Source of the DNA: Hymenobacter aerilatus
Lineage (GTDB): Bacteria; Bacteroidota; Bacteroidia; Cytophagales; Hymenobacteraceae
Assembly: GCF_022921095.1 (NCBI RefSeq)
Contig: NZ_CP095053.1
Span: 2,646,501-2,710,500, forward strand
Length of the DNA stretch: 64,000 nt
Direction: 5' to 3'
Below are positions 8,029 to 18,000 of the stretch, piece by piece. Position numbers and translations under genes: made by a program. The notes beneath the pieces are model-generated. The model did no database searches. It had not been told where the DNA came from and saw only the letters and a list, made by a program, of their open reading frames with translations. The stretch's first letter is position 1. Each line of letters starts with the position of its first letter.

Positions 8029-8357
8029 GCCGTTGGGCTTGGTACCATCTTGGGTTGATGTGGCGCCGCCTGGATGCTACCTGTGCTAACATCCTACAAC
8101 AACATGCTAACGGGTAGGACAAGCGCCATAGCCAGGAATTTAACTTTGTAGAGGCTGTGCAAGAGGCCCATTTTAGCAGTTTCGGAGCGGTATACGCAGC
8201 TTGCGCCATGGCGGTGCGGACACGTATTCCGACTCTGAAACCGCTTTTGGGTACGTCTGGCCCGAGCCATTTTCTGCGCGCCGTGGAGGCTGAGTTCCTA
8301 CCCGGCCACTCGTCGCGCATTAGTATGACCTGATTTGCCAGCCCCTGACTAGCGTAC
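8029..8357. other. Intergenic region without a convincing gene
   Basis: These 329 bases separate the zinc dehydrogenase from the first glycosidase. Short open frames are present but have no recognisable protein features. The only notable element is a TAnnTTTG box at 8141-8148. Confidence 0.6.
8141..8148 (+). promoter_or_regulatory. Candidate -7 promoter box for the glycosidase operon
   Basis: TAACTTTG matches the Bacteroidota TAnnTTTG consensus. It lies about 210 bases before the GH78 start codon, so a transcript would carry a leader of roughly 200 nt. The -33 TTTG element is not clear. Confidence 0.35.
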
Positions 8358-11192
8358 ATGATGCGGTTTCCTTTTTCCTTCTATAACGGCCGCTCATTTT
8401 TCCCTACCCTTCTTTGCTGCTGTTTTCTACAGCTTCATGCCGTGGCCGTTGTGGCTCAACGCCTGACGGTTTCTCAACTGCACTGCAATGACCAGTCGGC
8501 TCCGCAGGGCATACAAAGCCGCACGCCGGCCCTAAGTTGGGAGTTGGCTTCCGACCAGCGCAATACCACCCAAACGGCCTACCGCATCCTCGTAGCCGAC
8601 AGCGAGAAAAGCCTCGCCAAAAACGTCGGCAACGTGTGGGATTCGCAGAAAACCACCTCGCCGGCTTCCATTCAGGTACGCTACGCCGGCCGGCCCCTGG
8701 AACCCAATAAAACCTACTACTGGAAAGTAAAAACCTGGGACAACCACGGCCAGGAGTCGGGGTGGTCGGCGGGGGCAGCGTGGCATACGGGCCTATTTGC
8801 GGCCTCGGACTGGCAAGGCGCGCAGTGGATTGGCTACGAAAAACTGCCCGAACAGCACGTGAACGTGCTGCCTGTAGACGGCAAAAAAGATACGTACAAC
8901 GACAACAACGTGCTGCCGTTGCTGCGCAAGGAGTTTGCGGCTCGCAAAAAGGTGAAGTCAGCCACGCTGTTTATCAGTGGGTTGGGACAGTTTGAAGCTG
9001 TGCTGAACGGTCAGAAAGTCGGCAGCCACTTCCTCGACCCCGGCTGGACCAAGTACGATCAACAGGCTCAATACGTGACCTTCGACGTGACCAAGCAGGT
9101 GCGCAAAAGCTCGAATGCCCTGGGTGTGCTGCTTGGCAATGGCTTCTACTACGTGCCGCCCGTGAAGGGTCGTTTCCGTAAGCTGAAAGTAGCTTTCGGC
9201 TACCCCAAGCTGATTTGTCGACTGGCTGTTGAATACAAGGACGGCTCCCGGCAGGATATCGTCAGCGACCAATCCTGGAAAACCGCGCCCGGCCCCATCA
9301 CCTTCAGCAGCATCTACGGCGGCGAGGATTATAACGCTACTCTAGAACAACCCGGCTGGGCTACCCCCGGTTTCAACGACAACAGCTGGAAAGCGGCCCT
9401 ACCCGTAGCTGGTCCGCCGGAGTTGCTGGCCCAGCAGCAGGAGCCGTTGCAGGTGTTCGACACCTTTCAACCCCAGCGGGTTACGCAGCCCACGCCCGGC
9501 CAATGGGTGTACGACTTCGGCCAGAACGTCTCCGGCATTGTGGAGCTGCAAGTACGCGGCCACCGCGGCGATACGGTGCGCATTGCTCCCGCCGAGTTGC
9601 TGGCCGCCGACGGCACCGCCACGCAGAAAAACAGCGGCCGGCCCTACTACTTCACTTACATCTTGAAGGGCGACGGGGTGGAAACCTGGCGGCCGCGGTT
9701 CAGCTACTACGGTTTCCGCTACGCGCAGGTAACAGGCGGCGTACCCAAGGGCGAAGCCAACTCCAATGGTCGGCCGGAAATTATAAGCCTGACCAGCTTG
9801 CATACCCGCAACGCCGCGCCCCGCGTGGGCGAGTTTTCGTGTTCGAATGACCTATTCAACCGAACCAATACACTGATTGACTGGGCCATCAAGAGCAACC
9901 TAGCCAGCGTGTTCACCGACTGCCCTCACCGCGAAAAGCTGGGCTGGCTGGAGGAAACCCACCTGATGGGCGCTTCTATGCGCTACAACTACGACATTGC
10001 CACACTCTGCCGTAAAACCATTCAGGACATGCAGGCCTCGCAACTGCCGAGCGGCCTGGTGCCGGAAATTGCGCCCGAGTATGTGAAGTTTGAGTGGGGC
10101 GGCGACATTTTCCGCGACTCGCCGGAGTGGGGCAGCGCCAGTGTGCTGCTGCCCTGGTATGTGTATCAGTGGTACGGCGACCAGCAGGTTTTGCGCGACG
10201 CCTACCCCATGATGCAGCGCTACGTGGCCTACCTCGGCACGCAGGCCAAAGACCACATCAACAGCAAAGGCCTGGGCGACTGGTACGACCTAGGCCCTAA
10301 GCCGCCGGGAACTTCTCAGCAAACGCCCATGGGCGTAACCGGCACGGCCATGTACTACCACGACCTTACCATTCTGGCCCAGATAGCCCGCCTCCTCGGC
10401 AAAACCACCGAGGCCACCAGCTACGAGCAGTTGGCTGGCGAAGTACGGAAAGCATTCAACCAGAAGTTCTTCAACCCCAGCACCAAGCAATACGCCACCG
10501 GCAGCCAGGCTGCCAACGCCATGGCCGTGTATATGGGCTTGGTGGAGGGAAAAGATAAAGTCGCGGTAGTTGAAAACCTGGTGCGCGACATCCAGAGCCG
10601 CGACAACGCCCTCACGGCCGGCGACATCGGTTACCGCTACGTGCTGCGCGTACTGGAAGACGCCGGCCGTTCCGACGTCATTTTCACTATGAACAACCGC
10701 TCCGACGTGCCCGGCTACGGCTACCAGCTCGCCCAGGGCGCCACAGCCCTGACGGAATCGTGGGCGGCCCTACCCACGGTTTCCAACAACCACTTGATGC
10801 TGGGGCACTTGATGGAATGGTTTTATGGCGGCTTAGCTGGCATCCGGCCGGCCGAGGGGTCTGTGGCCTTCAACAAGATTGACATTCGGCCCGAGCCAGT
10901 GGGCGACGTCACTAGCGCGAAGGCCAGCTACCATTCGCCCTACGGGTTGATTGCCGATGAGTGGAAAAAAACGGCCGCCGGCTTTGAGCTGACGGCTACC
11001 ATTCCAGCCAACACCACCGCTACCGTGTACCTGCCCGCTACGGCGGCTTCTACTATTACCGAAAGCGGTCAGCCGCTGGCGCAGCGTCCGGAGCTGAAGA
11101 TACTGGGCGTGGCCGATGGTCGGGCGCGAGTAGGGGTAGGGTCGGGCACGTACCGCTTCCTAGTCAGCACGCCGCCTACCAGCTCCAACTAA
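8358..11192 (+). CDS. Alpha-L-rhamnosidase, GH78
   Basis: An exported enzyme of 944 residues with an N-terminal hydrophobic signal ending near AVVAQ. Domain order follows GH78: Fn3-like domain (about 35-155), rhamnosidase N domain (about 160-350, YDFGQNVSGIV later), then the (alpha/alpha)6 barrel and a C-terminal beta domain. The barrel motif FTDCPHREKLGWLEE holds the expected general acid Glu, and GDWYDLGPKPP and GYGYQLAQGATALTESW are typical active-site segments. It hydrolyses terminal alpha-L-rhamnose from pectic or other glycans. It starts the run of exported glycosidases, with only 25 bases before the next gene. Confidence 0.92.
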   Translation: MMRFPFSFYNGRSFFPTLLCCCFLQLHAVAVVAQRLTVSQLHCNDQSAPQGIQSRTPALSWELASDQRNTTQTAYRILVADSEKSLAKNVGNVWDSQKTTSPASIQVRYAGRPLEPNKTYYWKVKTWDNHGQESGWSAGAAWHTGLFAASDWQGAQWIGYEKLPEQHVNVLPVDGKKDTYNDNNVLPLLRKEFAARKKVKSATLFISGLGQFEAVLNGQKVGSHFLDPGWTKYDQQAQYVTFDVTKQVRKSSNALGVLLGNGFYYVPPVKGRFRKLKVAFGYPKLICRLAVEYKDGSRQDIVSDQSWKTAPGPITFSSIYGGEDYNATLEQPGWATPGFNDNSWKAALPVAGPPELLAQQQEPLQVFDTFQPQRVTQPTPGQWVYDFGQNVSGIVELQVRGHRGDTVRIAPAELLAADGTATQKNSGRPYYFTYILKGDGVETWRPRFSYYGFRYAQVTGGVPKGEANSNGRPEIISLTSLHTRNAAPRVGEFSCSNDLFNRTNTLIDWAIKSNLASVFTDCPHREKLGWLEETHLMGASMRYNYDIATLCRKTIQDMQASQLPSGLVPEIAPEYVKFEWGGDIFRDSPEWGSASVLLPWYVYQWYGDQQVLRDAYPMMQRYVAYLGTQAKDHINSKGLGDWYDLGPKPPGTSQQTPMGVTGTAMYYHDLTILAQIARLLGKTTEATSYEQLAGEVRKAFNQKFFNPSTKQYATGSQAANAMAVYMGLVEGKDKVAVVENLVRDIQSRDNALTAGDIGYRYVLRVLEDAGRSDVIFTMNNRSDVPGYGYQLAQGATALTESWAALPTVSNNHLMLGHLMEWFYGGLAGIRPAEGSVAFNKIDIRPEPVGDVTSAKASYHSPYGLIADEWKKTAAGFELTATIPANTTATVYLPATAASTITESGQPLAQRPELKILGVADGRARVGVGSGTYRFLVSTPPTSSN

Positions 11193-11217
11193 CTCCGTCC
11201 CTACCCCTCGCATCCAT

Positions 11218-12357
11218 ATGAAACTGAAACATACCTGCTTACTACTCGCCGGGCTGCTGAGCCAGACGTTTGCTCAGGCGCAATCGAAGCCGAAGGAAGT
11301 GTCTGCTGATGTGATGCAGAAGGTGTACGAGGAGGTGAAGACGCCTTACAAGTACGGCCTAGTGCTCGTCACCGACGACAACCAGAAGAAAATGGATTGC
11401 CCGAGCGTGTTCCGCAAGGGCAATAAGTGGTACATGACCTACATCATCTACGACGGCCGTGGCTACGAAACCTGGCTGGCGCAGAGCAAGGACCTGCTGA
11501 AGTGGGAAAACAAGGGCAAGATCATGGCCTTCACCGACACCACTGATTGGGACACCAACCAGAAGGCCGGCTACGTAGCGTTGCAGGAGTACAAGTGGGG
11601 CGGTAATTACAAGTGGCAGCCCTACCAGAGCAAGTACTGGATGTCGTATTTCGGCGGCAAGTCGCGCGGCTACGAGAAGGGCCTGCTGTCCATCGGTATG
11701 GCCTACACTGAGAAGGACCCCACCACCGTGCACCCATGGCAACGCCTACCCCAGCCCGTGCTGCGCCCAGACGATGCCGACGTGCGCTGGTGGGAAAACC
11801 ACACCATCTACAAAAGCTCGGTTATCTGGGATAAATCGAAGCTGACCGGCCACCCCTTTGTGATGTACTACAACGCCAACGGCGACTCGCTGGACACCAA
11901 GCGCGGTGCTGAGCGCATCGGCATGGCCGTGTCGGATGACATGGTGCACTGGCAGCGCTACCTGCGCAACCCCGTGCTGAACCACCACAAAGGCATCACC
12001 GGCGACGCCTACATTCAGCAGCTGGATGGAGTTGACAAAGGCCTGTATGTGATGTTCTACTTCGGTGCCTTCTACCCCGGCGTAACGGGGGCCGTGAACC
12101 GCTTCGCCTGCTCCTACGACCTCGTTAACTGGACCGACTGGAGCGGCAAGAACCTGGTAGAGCCCTCCGAGCCCTACGACGAACTGTTTGCGCACAAGTC
12201 ATTTGTAGTGAAGCACAAGGGCGTGGTGTACCACTACTACTGCGCCGTGAATAAGCCCGACCAGCGCGGCATTGCCGTGGCTACCTCGAAGGACCTGGGC
12301 AAGAGCACGGTGAACTTCATCGCGCCGCCAGTGAAGAAGAAAAAGGAGGCAAAGTAG
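11218..12357 (+). CDS. Secreted five-bladed beta-propeller glycosidase (GH43-like)
   Basis: A 379-residue protein with a clear signal peptide (MKLKHTCLLLAGLLSQTFAQAQ). Repeated propeller-blade signatures are visible: DCPSVFRKGNKWYMTYI, SKDLLKWENKG, KSSVIWD, AVSDDMVHWQR and CSYDLVNWTDW. Acidic residues at blade starts would fit a GH43/GH32-clan active site, but the subfamily cannot be assigned by eye; the GH137/GH130-like propellers are alternatives. It is embedded between a GH78 and two GH2 genes, consistent with a role on arabinose- or galactose-decorated pectin. The C-terminus ends in a lysine-rich tail. Confidence 0.7.
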   Translation: MKLKHTCLLLAGLLSQTFAQAQSKPKEVSADVMQKVYEEVKTPYKYGLVLVTDDNQKKMDCPSVFRKGNKWYMTYIIYDGRGYETWLAQSKDLLKWENKGKIMAFTDTTDWDTNQKAGYVALQEYKWGGNYKWQPYQSKYWMSYFGGKSRGYEKGLLSIGMAYTEKDPTTVHPWQRLPQPVLRPDDADVRWWENHTIYKSSVIWDKSKLTGHPFVMYYNANGDSLDTKRGAERIGMAVSDDMVHWQRYLRNPVLNHHKGITGDAYIQQLDGVDKGLYVMFYFGAFYPGVTGAVNRFACSYDLVNWTDWSGKNLVEPSEPYDELFAHKSFVVKHKGVVYHYYCAVNKPDQRGIAVATSKDLGKSTVNFIAPPVKKKKEAK

Positions 12358-12370
12358 CCCGAACGGTTCG

Positions 12371-12523
12371 CCTCACCCCCCGGTCCCCTCTCCGAAAAGG
12401 GAGAGGGGGAGCCGAACGAAACAGGATAGATAGAATACCAAGCACAACACAAAACTGCCAAACGCTGCTCGCGCCGCCGGGGCTCCCCCTCTCCCTTTTC
12501 GGAGAGGGGACCGGGGGGTGAGG
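12371..12523. repeat. Family A hairpin repeat, inverted pair with perfect 43-bp arms
   Basis: The arms 12371-12413 and 12481-12523 are exact reverse complements. Each arm alone is also a hairpin (CCCCTCTCC / GGAGAGGGG). The 67-base spacer contains AACTGCCAAAC and CGCGCCGCC, both of which reappear in the pair at 30554-30691, so the mobile unit is larger than one arm. Confidence 0.9.
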
Positions 12524-12545
12524 CGCCCACCAGAACAACCAACTC

Positions 12546-15026
12546 ATGCGCTTCCTTTCCTTCCTACTACTACTCCTTCTCACCCTCCAAGCCGCCGCGA
12601 AGCCACGGCTGGAGCCGCGCCAGGTAGTGGAGTTCAACAAAGGCTGGAAGTTCTACCTCGGCGACGAAACGCAGGCCAAAGACGCGGGCTTCAATGATGC
12701 CAACTGGCGCCCGCTCACGCTGCCGCACGACTGGAGTATCGAAGGTAAGTTCGACGAGAAAAACCCGGCTAAGCCGGAAGGCGGTGGGCTGCCTACCGGC
12801 ATAGGCTGGTACCGCAAGTCATTCACGTTGCCGGCTGTGAAGGACCGAAAGGTCTACATCGAGTTCGACGGGGTGTACCAGAACAGCGAGGTTTGGCTGA
12901 ACGGCCAACTGCTCGGCAAGCGCCCCAACGGCTACATCTCTTTTCGCTACGACCTGACGCCGCACCTGCGGCCTGCTGGCCAGCCCAACGTGCTGGCTGT
13001 GCGCGTTGATAACTCGGCGCAGCCGAACTCGCGCTGGTACACCGGTTCGGGTATTTACCGGAACGTGCGGCTGGTAATGACCAACAAGGTAGCCGTTGAC
13101 CACTGGGGTACCTTCGTGACGACACCACAGGTGAGCCAGGATGCCGCCACTATTGATGTGAAAACCACTATTCGTAACACGGCGGGCACGCGGCGGCCGG
13201 TGCGGGTGGAAACGGTGGTGCTCGATGCTAAGGGTAGCCCGGTAGCGCAACAGGTATCGGATAAGGTGAAGCTGACGGACTCGACTACGCTGATAGCGCA
13301 GACCATCAGCCTGAAACAGCCGCAGCTGTGGTCGGTGAAGCAGCCCTACCTGTACCGCGTGCAGACGCGCATTCTCGATGGCAAGAAAGCTGTCGATGAA
13401 TACGAAACGCCACTGGGCATCCGCTATATAAACTTCGACGTGCAGAAGGGCCTCTCGCTGAACGGCGAGCCGATGCGCATACTGGGCGTCAACCAGCACC
13501 ACGACTTGGGGGCCTTGGGTGCGGCCTTCAACGTGCGGGCCGCCGAGCGCCAGCTGCAGATGCTGCGCGACATGGGTTGCAACGCCATTCGCATGTCGCA
13601 CAACCCGCCCGCGCCGGAGCTGCTGGACCTCTGCGACCGAATGGGCTTTCTGGTGATGGACGAAGCCTTCGACCAGTGGCAGAAGAAGAAGAACGGCAAG
13701 GACTACCACCTCGACTTCCCGAAGTGGCACCGCCGCGACCTGGAAGACATGGTGCGCCGCGACCGGAACCATCCGTCGGTGTTTATGTGGAGCATCGGCA
13801 ATGAAATTCGGGAGCAGTTCGACAGCACCGGCACGCGCCTTACCAAGGAGCTGACCGCCACCGTGAAGCGTCTCGACACTACCCGCCCCGTAACCTCGGC
13901 GCTGACGGAGCAGGAACCCGACAAGAATTACATGTCGCAGGCGGGCGTGCTCGACGTGCTGAGCTTCAACTACAAGCACGAAGGCTACCCCGAGCTACCC
14001 AAGCGTTTCCCCGGCCAGATCTTCTTAGCTACCGAAACCGCCGCGGCCTTCGAAACCCGCGGCCACTACGATCTGCCGTCAGATAGCGTCCGCATCTGGC
14101 CGAAGGATGGCAAAACCAAGCTCACCAACGGCAACCCCGACTTCACGGCCTCGTCGTACGACAATGCCCGGCCGTATTGGGGCTCCACGCACGAACCGGC
14201 CTGGCGGGCTATCAAGCAGAACAAGCACATGACCGGTACATTCATCTGGTCGGGCTTCGACTACCTCGGCGAGCCACTGCCCTACCCCTGGCCGGCGCGC
14301 AGTTCCTACTTCGGCATTATTGATTTGGCCGGTTTCCCGAAGGATGCCTACTACCTCTACCAGAGCGAGTGGACCGACAAACCCGTGCTGCACCTACTGC
14401 CGCACTGGAACTGGCGCCCCGGCCAAACTGTGGACGTGTGGGCCTACTACAGCCAGGCCGACGAAGTGGAGCTGTTGCTCAACGGCAAGTCGCTGGGCAT
14501 ACGCAAGAAGCAGCCCGACGACCTGCACGTGATGTGGCGCGTGCCCTACGCGCCCGGTACGCTGCAGGCCATTTCGCGCAAAGGCGGCAAAACCGTCCTC
14601 ACGCGCACCATCAAAACCGCCGGCCAAGCCGCCAAAATAGAGCTGGTGGCTGACCGCGGCAGCATTCAGGCCGACGGCAAGGACCTGTCGTTCGTGACGG
14701 TGCGGGTGCTCGATGCGCAAGGTAATCTGGTGCCCGATGCCGCTAACCAGGTGAAATTCAACCTAGGCGGCCCCGGCCTGATTGCCGGCGTCGACAACGG
14801 CTACCAGGCCAGCCTGGAACCCTTTAAAGCCGATACGCGCAAGGCGTACAACGGTATGTGCTTGGCCATTGTCCAAAGCACTGAGCAGACTGGCACCATC
14901 ACGCTTCAGGCTACTGCCGAAGGCTTGGCGCCCGCCAGCATCACCATCAAGAGCGGCAGCACGTCCGCCGCTTCGCTTTCCAAGAGTGCGGAAGCTACCA
15001 CCGCCGCAAGCACTTCCAGCAAATGA
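12546..15026 (+). CDS. Beta-galactosidase-type glycosidase, GH2 (with DUF4982-like C-terminus)
   Basis: An exported GH2 enzyme of 826 residues (signal MRFLSFLLLLLLTLQAAA). The sugar-binding domain (about 30-185) contains LTLPHDWSIEG and GIGWYRKSF, followed by the Ig-like domain and the TIM barrel. FMWSIGNEIREQF carries the acid/base Glu, and FLATETAAAFETRGHY the nucleophile region. After the barrel come the DUF4982-type segment (LLPHWNWRPGQTVDVWAY) and an invasin/Ig-like end. GH2 members of this build act on beta-galactosides, sometimes beta-glucuronides. The gene overlaps the next GH2 by 4 bases (ATGA). Confidence 0.88.
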   Translation: MRFLSFLLLLLLTLQAAAKPRLEPRQVVEFNKGWKFYLGDETQAKDAGFNDANWRPLTLPHDWSIEGKFDEKNPAKPEGGGLPTGIGWYRKSFTLPAVKDRKVYIEFDGVYQNSEVWLNGQLLGKRPNGYISFRYDLTPHLRPAGQPNVLAVRVDNSAQPNSRWYTGSGIYRNVRLVMTNKVAVDHWGTFVTTPQVSQDAATIDVKTTIRNTAGTRRPVRVETVVLDAKGSPVAQQVSDKVKLTDSTTLIAQTISLKQPQLWSVKQPYLYRVQTRILDGKKAVDEYETPLGIRYINFDVQKGLSLNGEPMRILGVNQHHDLGALGAAFNVRAAERQLQMLRDMGCNAIRMSHNPPAPELLDLCDRMGFLVMDEAFDQWQKKKNGKDYHLDFPKWHRRDLEDMVRRDRNHPSVFMWSIGNEIREQFDSTGTRLTKELTATVKRLDTTRPVTSALTEQEPDKNYMSQAGVLDVLSFNYKHEGYPELPKRFPGQIFLATETAAAFETRGHYDLPSDSVRIWPKDGKTKLTNGNPDFTASSYDNARPYWGSTHEPAWRAIKQNKHMTGTFIWSGFDYLGEPLPYPWPARSSYFGIIDLAGFPKDAYYLYQSEWTDKPVLHLLPHWNWRPGQTVDVWAYYSQADEVELLLNGKSLGIRKKQPDDLHVMWRVPYAPGTLQAISRKGGKTVLTRTIKTAGQAAKIELVADRGSIQADGKDLSFVTVRVLDAQGNLVPDAANQVKFNLGGPGLIAGVDNGYQASLEPFKADTRKAYNGMCLAIVQSTEQTGTITLQATAEGLAPASITIKSGSTSAASLSKSAEATTAASTSSK

Positions 15027-18000
15027 GTAACCCGCAGCAAACAATGAGTCCGCAAAACATAGCACCTCACGGTATCCAAGCTAATCGTCAGGCTCCCTCT
15101 CTTCCTGAGAGGGGGCCGGGGGGTGAGGTCCGCCGGGGTGTGAGGCGCGCCGTCTGCGCGGCCCTGCTGCTGTTACCTAGCTTGCTGCACGCGCAGGAAG
15201 CCAGTGTGTATTTCTTCCCCGGCGTCTCGAATCCGCCGCGCATCTACCCCAACGAAGCTGACGGCTATCAAATCCCGCAAATCACGGAGTTGAATCGCGA
15301 CCCCGCCCGTGCCACGGCCTACTCCTTCCCTACTGAACAAGGCGCCCTAGCCGGCGACCGGGAGAAATCGACGCGGCTGATGTCGCTGAACGGCAACTGG
15401 GACTTCAGCTTCGCCGTGAAGCCGGCCGATGCGCCCAAGGACTTCTACAAAAGCCGCGTGAGTGGCTGGAAGCAGCTGGCTGTGCCCGCTAACTGGGAGA
15501 TGAACGGCTACGACCTGCCCATCTACAAAAGCGCAAAGTACCCGTTCCGGCCCGTCAACCCACCCTTCGTGCCGCAGGATTACAACGGGGTGGGCTCCTA
15601 CCAGCGCAGCTTCACCGTGCCCGCCGGCTGGCAGAACATGAACGTGACCCTGCACTTCGGTGGGGTTAGCTCGGCGTTTAAGGTGTGGGTCAATGGCAAA
15701 TTTTTGGGCTACGGCGAGGATAGCTGCCTACCCTCGGAGTTCAACGTGACGCCCTACCTGCAGGCGGGCGAAAACGTGGTGTCGGTACAGGTAATGCGCT
15801 GGTGCGACGGCTCCTACCTCGAAGACCAGGACCACTGGCGCACCAGCGGCATTCACCGCGAGGTGCTGCTGCTGGCCGAGCCTAAGATGCGCATTGCCGA
15901 TTTTCACTGGCAGGCCAAGCTGGACAAGCAGTACAAGGACGCCGTGCTGAGCATACGTCCGCGCCTGGAAAACCTGACCGGCAACAACGACATCAGCGGC
16001 TACCAGCTGAAGGCCCAGCTCTACGACAAAGCGAGCAAGCCGGTGCTGGATAAGGCACTGCAAATCACCGCCGATGGGGTCATCAACGAGCGTTACCCGC
16101 GCCTCGACAATGCGAAGTTTGGCCTGCTCGAAACGACTGTTCAGAACCCGCTGAAGTGGAGCGACGAAGCGCCGAACCTCTACACGCTGGTGCTCACGCT
16201 GACCGACAAAACCGGCGCGGTGCTGGAAAGCAAGAGCTGTAAGGTAGGCTTCCGCAGCATCGAGTTTGACAAGCAGACGAGCAAGCTGCTGATCAACGGT
16301 AAGCTGACCTACCTCTACGGCGTGAACCGCCACGACCACCACCCGACCAAGGGCATGGCCATTTCGCGGGAGGATATCCGCAAAGATGTTGAGACGCTTA
16401 AGCGGTTCAATTTCAACTGCATCCGCACCAGCCACTACCCCAACGACCCGTACTTCTACGACCTCTGCGACGAATACGGCATTCTGGTAATGGACGAGGC
16501 CAACCTGGAAACGCACGGCTTGGGTTCGAAGCTGAGCAACGACCCGGCCTGGACCACCTCCTACCAGGAGCGCAGCATGCGCATGGCTTTGCGCGACAAA
16601 AACCACCCTAGCGTCATCTTCTGGAGCCTGGGCAATGAGTCGGGGCGCGGGCCGAACCACGCGGCTATGGCGGCCTGGCTGCACGATTTCGACATCACGC
16701 GGCCCATTCACTACGAGCCCGCGCAGGGCGACCATCACGCCGAGGACTACATCGATCCGTCGAACCCGAATTACCCGAAAAACCACGCCTACCGCATTCA
16801 GGTACCGCGCGACCAGCCCTACGTGGACATGATCAGCCGCATGTACCCTGGCTTGTTTACCGCGGAGCTGCTGGCGAATCAGCAAAACGGCGACAACCGC
16901 CCCATCTTCTTCTGCGAGTACTCCCACTCCATGGGCAACGCTACCGGCAACATGAAGGAGTTCTGGGACATCTGGCGTAGCACTAAGCGCGTCATCGGCG
17001 GCTGCATTTGGGAGTACCGCGACCAGGGCCTGCTGAAGCGCGACTCCACCGGCACGGCCTACTACGCCTACGGCGGCGACTTCCAGGAGAAGTACTACGA
17101 CGATTTCACCATCAAGGGCATTGTCGATTCGGAAGGCAATCCGAAGGCGGCGATTTACGAGTGCAAGCGCGTGAATCAGCCGATTGAAAGTGAGTTGGTT
17201 GACGCCGGCAAGTCGCTGTTGAAAATCACGAACCGCCACGCACTGAAGTCGGTAGCCGATTACGTAGCTACCCTGACGGTGCGCGAGGACGGCCGCGTGG
17301 TTAGCACCAAGCTGCTGCCGCGCATTCGTTTGGCCGCTGGCCGCGACACTACTATCAGCCTAAAGCCCTACCTGCCGAAGCTGAAATCAGGTGCGGAATA
17401 CCTGGCAAACATTTCGTTTACGCTGCCGGAGCAGGCCGTTTGGGCCGCCAAAGGCCACGAAGTAGCCAGCAATCAGTTTGCCCTGACTGGCGTTGCGGCT
17501 CCTACCAAACCCGCCAAGAGCTTCCCGGCCGTAGCCGTGCGCGACGACGCCAAGGCTTACACGCTCAGCGGCAAAAACTTCCAGGTAATTATCGACAAAG
17601 CCACGGGCGCGCTGACCTCCTACAGCCAGCGCGGTGCCGAGCAGCTAGCCGCTCCGCTCCTACCCCACTTTACCCGCCCGCTCACCGACAACGACCGCCG
17701 CGGCTGGAAAGCCGATAAGAAGCTGAAGGAGTGGTACACCGCCGAGCCGAAGCTAGAAAACCTGACGCTTGACAAGGCGCAAGCCGGCACAGCCAGCCTC
17801 ACGAGTACCTACAGCCTCATCGACGGCAACACGAAGGTGCGCGTAACCTACACCGTGAACGGCGACGGCGTGCTGAAAGTAGACTACGCCCTTACGCCGG
17901 CCGCCGGCCTGCCGAACATCCCGAAAGTGGGCATGCAGTGCGGCATCCGGCGCAGCTACGACCAGCTGAGCTACTACGGCCGCGGCCCCTGGGAAAACTA

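Noticed and set aside
8003..8359. Minus-strand frame in the gap before GH78
   Set aside because: No recognisable protein features, overlaps the end of the zinc dehydrogenase gene, and has no supporting signals.
15728..17239. Long antisense open frame within the LacZ-type gene
   Set aside because: It lies fully opposite a clear GH2 coding region and has no family motifs; GC-rich third positions produce such shadows.
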